Assembly (NCBI GenBank): GCA_022113835.1
Contig: JAILWY010000010.1
Coordinates: forward strand, 4,117,501-4,181,500
DNA: 64,000 nt
Direction of reading: 5' to 3'
DNA from: Atopsyche davidsoni
Lineage: Eukaryota > Arthropoda > Insecta > Trichoptera > Hydrobiosidae
The position numbers and the translations under genes are program-made. Shown here in pieces: positions 21,929-32,471 of the stretch. A model generated the notes under the pieces. It saw only the letters and a program-made list of their open reading frames with translations, was not told the origin of the DNA and ran no database searches. Positions within the stretch are counted from its first letter, which is position 1; every line of letters starts with the position of its first letter.

Positions 21929-24900
21929 TTATTTTTTAGTAACTGGAGATTTGCTTGGTTTTAAGCGATTTTCTTGTAATGGGACCTGAGGAGAAAAGAA
22001 ACATCTGATTAAACATGGGGTTCAAAATTATTATATCTTTTCAAAGATACAAGCTTAGTAAATCATTTTTACCGTCGCTCTCTGATCTTCCATCCGTCCT
22101 CCCTGTACTCTGACAATAAGTGAGAAAAAGTCTTCATCGGGAACAGTGACTCCGCGCTGCGGAGGTGGAGGACGCGAGTGAGGTAACTCAGAACGCTGGT
22201 CTTCCAGTCTTGAACCCTACAAACAAAATTTTATATATTCAATAAATATAAAATAGTCTCCTTAAAAATCATACAGCAATAATAGATTTTGGTCAAATCA
22301 AGTAAAGTAGTGCACATACTTGCACTCTTGCAAGCATATCCAGAAAATCATCATCTGGCTTTTCAGTGCGTGTTTGAGGTTTTGGAGCAGTCAATAAGCC
22401 TGGAAGCGGTTGAATAATCTTTTTTGGAGGGTGTAGGGAAGCTCTTTGCGAATCCATTCTCTCAGATTGAAGATCCAAAATAAGTTCAAGCATGGCTTCG
22501 CTGTTGGTGCTAAAAAGTAATAAATATGAAAACTAAAAATATACAATTGACAATACAGCTCAGCAATTTATCACACTTACTAAATCAACCTTCTCTGATA
22601 CCCGATAAACGCAGCAAGTTTATAAGCAACTAAGAAATTTAGACATTTTTATTTTATACGCTTGCAACATATTATTTTTATCGCGAGATAATATGTTTGG
22701 TTTACTAAGAGGCACTATTTTTACACAAAATGTAGAGATTACATATTCAAGATTATTTATAATAAAAATTGTATGGTTAAAAAATAACCATTTCTGATGG
22801 AGTAAAATATTTTAATTTAAATATATAATCTTTTCGCTAAAAGAATGCAATCTACTATAATAATAGCCATTGTGTGTTTATTTGTATGTTTGTATGTATG
22901 TTTCATTTTTCCGTTCTGTATAGAATATCTTAAAAGATACAACGCTGATTTTTTGCACATAAGTTAAGTAAATTTTTCCGCAGCTATGTGCCGAATTTCA
23001 AGACGATAGGATAATATTTTCATTCATAAACTTTAAAATATGCTTTAGCTAAACTTTAATTATATAATTCACTTCTTCGCCGCGAGATGTCGTTAACCGC
23101 GAGAATTTAGACGCATCGTTCATCAAATTCGTCATTTTGTGACGGGCTACATTACTAGTTCAGAAATAAAACACATATTACTATCATAAAGAAGATTCTT
23201 ATTAATGCATGCAAGGAAACATGCTAATAATAAGAATAATTCTTAAAATCACTTTCACTAAGCTAAGCGCTTGTTTATGAAAGTAGGAATACCTTGATGC
23301 TGCGTGGAGTTGAACCACGGTCCTCTGATTAGGAGGCCGTTGCTCTATCCACGGAGTTATCAAGCTACTCTTGCTATCCTGTTTATGAAATCTGTTGATA
23401 TAAACAAAATCATAATTAGAAGATATAAATATTCAATGATAAGTCAAGTAATGAAAGAAAAAAGCTGATAAATAAATTGAAGGTGTGGTGAAAATGCGCT
23501 TGCTTTTAATTTCAGATTGAGATATTAAGAAAAATATTTAAGGACTTCACTCAAGTTGAGAATAAGTTGACAACCAATTTTCACTGGAACCTCTAGTTGG
23601 TTATCTTATTTTATTTATTTATTCTGCAAGCCAGTTAGCTAATTTCCACTAAGATAATGACTTGAGGCTCTGCCAAAGCCAGTTGTCAACTAACTCACAA
23701 TGTATGCAAAATCTTTAATACAAGTGTATTAATTGAATGACAAGCCAATAAGATACAAACAAATGGATAATCCGTAAATTTATAAAAAGATGGTTATTAA
23801 TAAATAAATATTTACAATCATCCAGTATTTGTGTTTCAAATTGATAACTATTGTATTAAAGTTGTAAGAATGTTTTGTTGAATTTTAAGTACTTTGGTGC
23901 TTTCTTTATTACCTGACATTGTGTTTGTTGTCATTACTTGCTGACCTTTGAAGCTTTGCTTGTTTGGAGGGATGTTTCCGGATGTGATTTTCTTTGCCAA
24001 CTTGCGAGAGGGTAGCTCTCTGGTCATCCATACGCTCTGATTGACAACGAGTTAGTAAATCAAAGAAGGAATCGGCAGGTCCATCCTCAGATTGATCTTT
24101 TAGTAATTTCTTCATGGGTGGTTGTTTTGGTTGCTCGACGTGGGTTCCCTTAGTATCCGGAGTTAGCTATGAGGTAATAAAATTCAAAAAATATGAGCTA
24201 GAGTAAACTATTATTAATTTATTAATATCAATTTTTATACATAAAGTAGAGTGTAAATATTATCTGGGTATAAAATAAGAAAGCTGATATGTTCAAATAA
24301 GATTCTGCTTTATAAGTGATTAATATTTTAAATTTACAAATTGATTGTAACCTGTAAAAGACTTAGCTGTTCCATAGACTGTCTTCTAACACGTAATGCC
24401 ATCATAGGATCACATGTAACTCCAGAATTCATTCCGCCAAGGTCTTCAGAAGTTTCGTTATCAGTAGGCGAATCCAAAGGTGGAAGGCCGAGTACCTTAC
24501 GCAGATCACACATATTAAGTTGGGCAGTAGCAAGCCCCAAAGAATCACCAAGCTGTAAAAAATCATTAAGTTAATACATAAACTATTTACACGCTAATTA
24601 GGTATACATTTGGTTTTAATATTTTATTACCTCTTTAGATATTTCATAATGCTTGCTAGCAAAATAGAGAGCCTTTTCATGATTTCCGAGTGCGGCGTGT
24701 GCGTTTCCTAATGACCAACTTGCTCGTCCTTCACCAACACGGTCATTCAACTGTTGAGCAGCAGCAAGATGCCTTACATGATACTGGACAGCGGCAGAAT
24801 ACTCTCTGAGAAGAGTGTAAGTGTTTCCAAGGGAATAACAAGCTTGAGCTTCTACAGCAACATCTCCAAGCTCCTGTGCTAATATCAGTGTACGTCTAAA

Positions 24901-26830
24901 ATAAAATATATTATTTGACAGAGAAAAGGAATGTTAACATCATTTCATTAGTACATTTTTAATCTGTACACATGATTTTTTTGTATATGAATATACACCT
25001 TTAAAATATTTACTATTATTCATTTATTTATTGATAAACTTTAAGTCACTTACTTGTAGTGTTCAGCAGCATTTTCAAACTGACCCAAGAAGATGTGGGA
25101 ATTTCCAAGATTACTGTTAGCTCTTCTTTCAGCAGCTTTGTCCCCAAATTGCCTAGCTATTTGAAGCCGTTCAGTGTGATATTTTATTGCCTGACTAAAA
25201 TCTCCTAGCAAGTAACAAGTGTTTCCAAGGTTACCACAAGCTCTGCCACATGCTTGCTTATCACCGAGTTCATTCATCAATCCCAAGTTCTCCCTAAAAA
25301 TCATGTTATTGTAAAGTTTCCAAAAAATCAATAAGCAATCATTTAAATATCTCAAGACAAAATACATACAAAATTATACAATCGCAGACAAAAAATAATA
25401 ATTCAGCAAAATAAATTATACAGATAATTATAATGCATAAATACTTAATCGCACATGATGAGAAAAAAAACAGTGCACAATGATCTTGGGAACTTCATAG
25501 GAACAGTCCATATAATCATTGAATTTAAAAGCCCAAATTATTTATTATATATATTTATTTGATTCTCAAACAGTCAATTCTATAATAGACTTTTTAAAGA
25601 TCATGATTAAAAGACAGTATCCAGATATATACCTTATAAAAACTTATATAAGTTTCTAGAGAAACAGTATTGATTTAATTTGGTATCCATATGGAGAGAC
25701 AAGTCTCATAGCTTTGATATATGAATCCATGGTGTATAATTCTAAAGGAACTGAATGTTAAATTTAGTGCTGGTTTTTTACTTATACAGATATTAGTAAT
25801 TACATATTCACACACCTTACAAAAATTTGTAAAAAAATAAATGTTATTATAAAAAGGGAATAAAAAAATAGACTTACTCATAATATGATACAGCCTGGTT
25901 GAGACAGTCTCTTACTTCTTGTGGAAAATGTCCTGGATCATTCTGTCCAACTCTTCCTAGCTGTTTTCCTTGAGCATGATACACGTTTCCAAGGTTATAA
26001 AGAGCTCGCCCTTCACTCAATCTATCACCAAGTTCTCTAGATATTTCCAAATGGCGTTTGCAACATGCAACAGCTTCATTAAACTTGCCCATTACTTTGA
26101 GAGTGTTACCCAAGTTTCCAGACGATTTTGCTTCCCCTAACTTGTCGCCCATTGTTCTAGAAAAACAAATATTATAATCACAAAATACAATTAGTTCTTA
26201 TACCATGACTCTATTTGATAATCAAACAAGTACGAGACGTCCTCCTTAAATATCATAAGTTTTAATGAAAACTGCATTCGTAAATATAATAAATAAAATA
26301 ATAGAATTAATACCTGGCAAGTGTGAGGTCGTGCTTGTGATACTGCATAGCTTTATTGTAGTCTCCTAAATAAAAATATGCATTTCCTAGCTGGCTATAA
26401 ATTGCGCTTAGCGTACGTAAATCATCAGTCCCCGCTTGAATAGCGGCTTGAAAGAATGCCACACCCGCACGGCAATCTCCCGCCTTACATAGTCGCTCTC
26501 CTTCCAAGGCAAGCTCCATACACATGGAGCCTCCATCGCAGCTCTGAAACAAATGGCCATAACAAAAAAATTAACAATGACATCTATATTGGGCTTAGTC
26601 ATAAATTCTTTTCAATTGATTAATGAAATGACTCATAATCTTGTATTTCATAGGAAATAAAAAAATATTTATATTAGAATTTAGTATTACTTATTCATGA
26701 ATATTGACTAAATTGAACGTGTTTTATTGCGAAACGTGTTATTGAAAAAAAAAACAAGTAAATTGAAGTCTCAAATAATGCTCACTTGATTATCACCCGT
26801 CAAATTCTCAGCACTGGCACTCAGAGACAT
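21929..26830 (-). CDS. pins: pins / LGN (Rapsynoid): TPR-GoLoco spindle-orientation scaffold
   Basis: Pins links cortical Gai-GDP to Inscuteable and Mud/NuMA for spindle orientation and cell polarity. Ten exons join with exact phases: 26786-26830, 26314-26543, 25878-26156, 25054-25293, 24631-24895, 24352-24552, 23913-24166, 22320-22509, 22073-22216 and 21929-21985, giving 634 aa. The N-terminal half (about residues 16-350) is a run of TPR repeats (such as YSQLGNAYFYLGDYNKAMQY, GNLGNTCYLLGDFSQAIKYH and SNLGNSHIFLGQFENAAEHY). The C-terminal half has four GoLoco motifs: 453-471 (SFFDLLTRCQSERMDDQRA), 510-528 (AMLELILDLQSERMDSQRA), 559-577 (split by an intron after Gln568) and 597-615 (DFFSLIVRVQGGRMEDQRA). 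The second motif has SQR in place of DQR. The protein ends in a basic tail, TKK. Start: first ATG after a stop-containing leader, encoding MSLSASAENL. Intron 7 carries a Helitron and a tRNA-like sequence. Confidence 0.95.
22851..23158 (+). mobile_element. Non-autonomous Helitron, copy 1 (in pins intron 7)
   Basis: The element begins TCTACTATAATAATAGCC after an A and ends CTACATTACTAG before a T, matching Helitron hallmarks: 5' TC, 3' CTRR, insertion between A and T, and no target duplication. A short hairpin (CGTCA, 5-nt loop, TGACG) lies about 14 nt from the 3' end, as expected for the Helitron terminator. No Rep/helicase ORF is present. A second copy lies at 57102-57721 in reverse orientation with the same two ends. 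Confidence 0.8.
23293..23364 (-). repeat. tRNA-like sequence (Arg-CCT-like), probably pseudogene/SINE
   Basis: On the minus strand the sequence has a 6-of-7 acceptor stem (CTTGATA with CATCAAG), an A-box-like segment (TCCGTGGATAGAGC), a perfect T-stem (CGTGG/CCACG) and a consensus B box (GGTTCAACTCC). With the CTCCTAA loop placed as in Arg-CCT, the anticodon stem pairs badly; with CTAATCA as loop, spacing is wrong. It is therefore unlikely to be a working tRNA. It sits inside pins intron 7. Confidence 0.5.
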
Positions 26831-27690
26831 TTCAGATATTTATAGTTTTATTATGATAAAACGAAATTGCATTCATATCGACTGATATAATCCTGACTAC
26901 AGAGTATTTATTATATAGTTACTTTACACATGCTACAAAAACACGGCCTGACGTATCAACGTAGTAACAATTCGTTATTCTAATAAAATGGCACCCGAAG
27001 TACACAAATAAGCAGATATTGCCAGTGCGATTTTTTAAGTGTAAATTACAACTTTGAAATAATATAATATATTGCAGTTATATATATATATGATAATTTC
27101 ATGTTGGGTAATATCTTAAAAATAATATTTTATATCCAAACGAAAAAAATAATATATTTTTTGAAGATGGTGTGGAATAATTTTATTTAACTGAAAAAAA
27201 ATAAAATCGCTCTCGTAAGATATATGTAATTTATTTAAAAATTGAAATTTAATTATTATTTTTAATCGCATCAGAAATGAACAAAAAATCCATTTAACCT
27301 TTAAACCATTTATAAAATAATTAATGTCGTATGAAACAAGTCAGTAAAAGAATGTAAATCTTTTAAAAATCAATAAACGACAAATGTAAGTAAATATTCA
27401 TATATATATATATATATATATATGTTTATAGATTTTTGAAAAAAATGTAAAACATCGGCATAAAGTTTATATAATAAAACAAAAAACGCTAGTTTATTTG
27501 TTGTAAAAATTATGTTTCCAAGCTACACTAATCAATATAAAAACTAGCATGACATTAATTTACAATCATATAACGTATTTATTTTTAGGTTAACGTTGGT
27601 GAAAATGTATTAAATATTTTTAAAAATTTTTAATAGCAATTTTTTTAAATTTAAATTAAATAATTTATATTTTATTTTATAATAGTTTTT
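26831..27690. promoter_or_regulatory. Divergent promoter interval, pins and the snoRNA host gene
   Basis: This is the roughly 0.9-kb gap between two divergently oriented transcription units. It is AT-rich, with an (AT)n run at 27400-27422 and no coding sequence. Promoters for both genes are expected at its ends; no core element is distinct enough to mark on the pins side. Confidence 0.4.
27400..27422. repeat. (AT)n microsatellite
   Basis: A simple AT dinucleotide run in the divergent intergenic gap. Confidence 0.85.
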
Positions 27691-28586
27691 ATGTAAAGCG
27701 TAGTGAACGCGCAGGATACGGAAATCAATACTCTCTTACGGCAGTACTAAGCGCAGACGCCAAAACGACTGCTTTTTGTGACGTTGCGAAAGAAGCCGAG
27801 GGGTGAGGTGGGGCGAGGGCAGTCTCGTCTAGCCGTGCCTCTTTCACTTCGTTCCCGGGCGCCGCATCAGCTGGTACTCTGCCACCAGCACACCCCCTGC
27901 CCTTCACCATCGCTCTGAACATGGCTCTGAACACGGTAAGACAACTTCAAGCTCATCCGCTTTACAACAGCTTCGTGCCGAGCGCGTTTATATGAAAAAT
28001 TCATTGAATCGCGCCGAGCTGCTTTGCAGCTGCAGTAAATACGCATTTTCACCTGCCCCATACTCATCCATGTAAATTAATTCATAACGAAAATCAATTA
28101 TAATGCTGTACATTTTTAGTATAGATTAAAGGGCTATTTTATTAATTTAATCGACTCTGGGGCGGGGCTTGTACCGAGCTAGCTACAAGATGGCTACGAC
28201 TTAATAAATTAGAAATCCACTAACGCGTCATACAAAATGGCCGACGCTTTGTGATTATTTACAATTTATTTTTGGGCTTCGCACTTTATTGATTATTATT
28301 TAGTTTCGTTTTTATTAATAATTCGTATTTTTCTTACAGATGCCGCACCCTCTTCGGCTCGACCCGATTGAGATTTATGCGGGAAATTATGATAGTATTG
28401 AATTTGCTATCATGATTTCCTGAACACAGTCGACGGACACGCAATGTGATCGATCTAATGACTAATTTGTAAACTTGAGGTCATCGACGCAGGTGTGTGT
28501 TAACAAAGTTAGTATTTTTTACAATTTTGTCTGCGTTATAATAATCAAGCATCTTCTATATTGGATTTCTTTCTTGCAGATACAAG

Positions 28587-28875
28587 ATGGCGTCGTCCAA
28601 CGGAGTTAACATTAAAGCACAGAAATGTAAGTATTGTTTTCTAATTCTTAATTAAAATGCAGTATGTTTTCTCTTTGTGATGAATTTTACCACCAAGATC
28701 TCCGATGGCCATGAAGAGAATTTTTTTTTATTTAACTGATTTAAATTATGCTTTCAAATTTATAGTTTTGCAATACCCTTGTATTAATGTCGTAATTTAT
28801 TTTTTACCAGGTCGAGAGATGGACAGTTGTAAGCTTGAAGAGGCCGCGTGGATAACTGAAGATTGGATTAAATAA
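28587..28875 (+). CDS. Possible 34-aa micropeptide (two exons)
   Basis: The ATG at 28587 has a strong Kozak context (ACAAGATGGCG). Joining 28587-28626 to 28811-28875 gives MASSNGVNIKAQKC, then REMDSCKLEEAAW, then ITEDWIK and a TAA. I do not recognise it. It has no signal peptide or membrane segment and is mildly acidic at the C-terminus. If the host transcript is degraded by nonsense-mediated decay, as for many snoRNA hosts, this ORF may not matter. An alternative acceptor at about 28924 would give a different tail. Coding status is uncertain. Confidence 0.35.
28670..28745 (+). ncRNA. C/D-box snoRNA candidate targeting 28S rRNA
   Basis: Seen: C box GTGATGA (28677-28683), D box CTGA (28736-28739), and between them TACCACCAAGATCT (28688-28701) immediately followed by a D'-like CCGA (28702-28705) and a C'-like ATGAAGA. 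From knowledge of rRNA, the 14-nt segment is the exact complement of AGATCTTGGTGGTA in a highly conserved part of 28S rRNA. The D+5 rule would place 2'-O-methylation on the C of AGAUC. The D box lies about 71 nt before the 3' splice site, the usual spacing for intronic C/D snoRNAs. The terminal stem is weak (TTT/AAA). No second guide is evident before the D box, which is preceded by a T-run. Confidence 0.7.
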
Positions 28876-29835
28876 AATGTAATTATCTTTTTTAACTGAC
28901 GTATTTATTTTATTTATTTTACAGTATCCATTAGAAAGTATTTTACTTTCTATTTTCATGCTACTGACTTCGTGTCGTAACAACATGTTAAAATAATTTC
29001 TATTTGGATACATTGCTGCGTTTTGTCTTGCTGCATAATAAAATAAAATAAACTATGACTTGTAATTTTTTATTGAATGTTTGCGCTTTGCGTTTGAGCT
29101 CTGGGGTTTTGATGAGTTGATGGTAAGTATTAAAATTGGTGGGATAATGGTGCAGAGGTTGCGCTTGGCGTGGTTGGGTATTTTAACTCAAAGATGACCA
29201 GTAAGTATATTATTTGCTTGGGAACATGGGATGGTAAGTATAATTTCTAAATGTGGCTAGCGCGCTAACCGTGTGACCAGTGCTACTGGTGTGAGTTCTT
29301 ACTTCTAGGTTCAATAAGAAAACCGTTTTCGTAATGAGTGTGAAGTGGATTATAGAAAGTTAAAGAACCACTGAAATCTGGACCCTGTGAACCGACGACC
29401 ATTGTTAAAGGACTCAAACGAATGATGTATAATGTCTGTCAAGAATGTAAAATTTTGGATGTCATTAAATTGTTATTGATTCTAAAAATTGTGTTTTTAA
29501 TCCTAATATCCCTTCCATTTTCCACCTTAAAAAATTAATAAAATGAATATAAAATTTTTTGTGGCCATTGGCGCTTATTAAAAATAAGAATTATAGATCG
29601 TAAGGTTTACGTTTGACAAAGGTTTGTCGCCATATGGCAACTAGGTGACATTATTTTCTGAAATGTAAAAAAAGTTATGGTATATGTGAGGGATGAATTT
29701 ATTTATAGGTGCGTTAAGCGAAAAAAATATACGTTATAATATACTATACTCGATAATGAACGTAGGTAATTCAGTTTATGTATGCATAACCATTCTCTAT
29801 GACAGCCATAGAGTACAATAAATATCGTTCCAAAA

Positions 29836-30475
29836 CAGCGATACTCAACCTCCGGCTCGCTAGCCGCATGCAGCCCGAAACACTTATTACGAAGGTTCTT
29901 TTTAAAATCTTGAGCGAGATGCGCGAGAACATTTATTTAGGTTTTGTCTTATTTATTACACGAGGAGTAAATGTAAAACCAGGTTCCCACTAATAAATTT
30001 TAAACTGATGGCCTAATAAAAGCCCATCACTCAAAAATGTTACGGTTCAGCTACTGTTCCTTTATAATAACTAGGATGTCTTGCATTATATAAACTCAGT
30101 AAAATCGCTAAGTTTACCCACCCGTCCGCCACCCCCACCCCCCCACACTGTTATATTGTTATGTTACCTAATTTTAATATTTAATATTTATTTCAACTCA
30201 TGCTTTTTCCTTTTTTACTTCAAAAAGGGTTTTTAACACATATTTTCCCTTCCACCAACTTGAAACATAAACTTAAGAACCACATGTACACTGAAACTGT
30301 GCGCAGTACCCGGGGCAGGAAATACCGTATTGTTAAACATAGGCCTAAGGACCAATTGTAACATATTAGATAACGAATAAAATAATCTTGAAATTTAATT
30401 TTTTTTTATTGTTACGGTCCTTGTAGCAAAAACATATGTATGTGGCCCGAAGGAATAAAAAGTTGAGTATCGCTG
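29836..30475. mobile_element. hAT-like non-autonomous element
   Basis: Inverted termini CAGCGATACTCAAC at both ends resemble hAT ends of the CAGxGGTTCTCAACC type. The left end continues CTCCGGCTCGCTAGCCGC, a subterminal GC motif common in hAT elements, and the right end has GGCCCGAAGG facing inward. The flanking 8-mers do not match, so the target-site duplication has decayed or the boundary is slightly off. No transposase ORF. Confidence 0.5.
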
Positions 30476-31722
30476 ACTTTGTGCAAAGCCTATGTAGGTA
30501 GGGTAGAAAACTGTATCTAGTCATTTTGTATATTTTGAAAGTTTACCCAATTTTTTTCTAGATGGCAGTAACAAAGCACGAAACTAAAAATTAACACGGA
30601 TGAATTAAAGATCATCGCCATACACATTGATACTGGGAAGAAGAATTGACTGGGCGGAGTAAATGGTAGTCAATTAATTTAGCAACAAATTATTAGGTTG
30701 CTTGTTTTCAAAAACATATTTTTTGACAGTTTAAAAAAAAAGTTAAATTTAGAGATTATAAGACTTATCACGATTAAAATATTTCATTAACAACGCTCCA
30801 TTAAAAAAAAGTACAAGATTTAGTTAAAGATCGTCACAAAATAAGGCTAAAATCACATCTCTGACAGAGGTATTACTATTATTTAGTCACTATTTATTTG
30901 TAACTATTCTAGGTAGTAGGTATTTTAGCCAACATATGAAGAAAACGATAATAGCCAAGTCAATAACCACTTGATATTTGTGGATGAAAACTATATTGTT
31001 GTTTAAAATTCTAAAAAACTTTTTACGGTAAACAATTAACAAATTAAGTAATAACTCTTGATTCATAATCATCCCTTAGCAATTCAGATGATAAAGACAT
31101 TTTTACAGTGTTTCCATGTTTCTCGATCGTCCGCCTCTAATATGTTATAGGTACCTACTCTTATTTGACGATCTCGTCCATTCATCGAGTCTTTGGAGGC
31201 CAATAAGAAAAACTGATAAGAATGTAGATATAATTATTATACTCAGTTTAAAATATCCCCTGAAATTTGAGAACAGCTTTATAAACAAGTATATCATCCC
31301 ATACTAGTATTCAATAAGTTAAAGATTTACTCCCATTTACGAAAAAGTATTTTTTTTCTCTAAAAATTAAAATTAGAGACTTATTATTGAAAGTTTGATA
31401 AGCCAGAAATATATAATTTTTTTTACGTTATCAGTGTTTAAAATCTTCACTGTAATGGGTTGTAATAAAGGCATATTAGCTAATATCGAAAAGTAAAGTT
31501 TGAGTCAGAAATTAACGTCTAATAAGCAATAATTTAAATCTTCGCAAACTGATTTCACAGCCCTGAACTTAAGCTTAAATACTTGTCATTGGTAAGGTAT
31601 GAGTGAGGATGTAGCAATGTAATTCGATATAAATAAGAAGAATCTAATTTTACACCCATCAGCTACCGCATGTGGCGCAGTTACAAGTTGCCTGTTGCAT
31701 CGAGTAGATCGATTTATAAATA
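30476..31722. other. Intergenic, no gene seen
   Basis: AT-rich sequence with only short, domainless ORFs on both strands. Nothing stands out except its position upstream of the secreted-protein-like gene. Confidence 0.5.
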
Positions 31723-32471
31723 ATGTCTTACAGTGGTGGATATTTGGTGATCGATTGCTTTCTAGTTATCATCATGATATCATCTAACACGGCAACTCCA
31801 TTTTCAAGAAAATATATCACCAACTTTGCTGGATTTGATGACGCCATGCTGCGGAATGTTTACAATTCTGGCCAGATGGACTATTTTCCCGGATTATTAA
31901 ACACGGAAGAACAATCATCCAGGGATGTCGATTTGCACGTAAAAGCTGGACAGAATATCAACGATGTGGACAACGTAAACATTCTCCGTGAATTAATAAA
32001 ATATATCTTAGTAAATAAAAAAAAACAAATGAGCGAAAAGTTAACGCAAGAAAATAGTGTAAATATTCCAGTTGTCCCTCCTGTTACACTGGAAAATCCA
32101 TTTGTAGTAAATTTGGCAGAAGATTTTCCAATAAATGTGTTTGATAAAAAAACTACAAATAATTGGCCACACAGAGAGGACGGAATGCAAAATATAATGG
32201 GTTATCAGAGTAGAGGAAGCCCAAAAGAAAACATGAACATTCTGGTATGTAATTCGCTTTGATTCCTATTTGTAAATTGTGGATAAAGTGGTTACTGGAT
32301 TATTTATTTATGAAAAGCTTTTTTGTTTTGCTAATATGAATTTACAACGATTTTGTTTGTTTTAATTTACAGATCGGTCTTTCGGAATTGCAAAATTATG
32401 TAAGAGGATTAACAAAGAATGGGATTTTGGTTTTTGAGATAAAGGCGACTGTGTACAGTACCTTGCAATAA
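31723..32471 (+). CDS. Unrecognised secreted-like protein, two exons
   Basis: A 174-codon open frame (31723-32244) ends at a donor (ATTCTG|GTATGT, phase 0) and joins in frame at 32373-32471 (TTACAG acceptor) to a 32-codon tail ending TAA, giving 206 aa. The N-terminus (MSYSGGYLVIDCFLVIIMIS, then SNTATPFS) looks like a signal peptide with cleavage near TPFS. The mature part has dibasic and tribasic sites (SRK, NKKK, DKK) and no Cys in the first 170 residues, so a secreted propeptide is possible, but no known neuropeptide motif is visible. A TATA-like TTTATAAATA lies only 3-12 nt before this ATG, so translation may start at the second Met (MISSNTATPF), which would remove the signal peptide. AATAAA occurs near 32616. 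I do not recognise the family. Confidence 0.5.

Larger units (their letters stand above)
27700..29060 (+). ncRNA. Short spliced unit: probable snoRNA host gene
   Basis: A GC-rich promoter island (about 27700-27935) precedes four splice-bounded exons: about 27837-27935 (donor ACACG|GTAAG), 28340-28492 (TTACAG acceptor, GCAG|GTGTGT donor), 28580-28626 (TTGCAG acceptor, AAAT|GTAAGT donor) and 28811 to about 29060 (TTACCAG acceptor), then AATAAA near 29037. The likely start region has a pyrimidine tract (CCTCTTTC) like 5'-TOP transcripts, typical of snoRNA host genes. Only tiny ORFs exist: a 32-codon upstream ORF across exons 1-2 (MALNT then MPHPLRLDPIEIYAGN) and a 34-codon ORF across exons 3-4. 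The last intron contains a C/D-box snoRNA candidate. Repeated CAAGATGGC/AAAATGGCC words fit YY1/Pho sites. The whole model is inference from splice and TOP signals. Confidence 0.55.

Noticed and set aside
23293..23364. Functional tRNA-Arg
   Set aside because: The anticodon stem does not form with any loop placement that keeps correct spacing.
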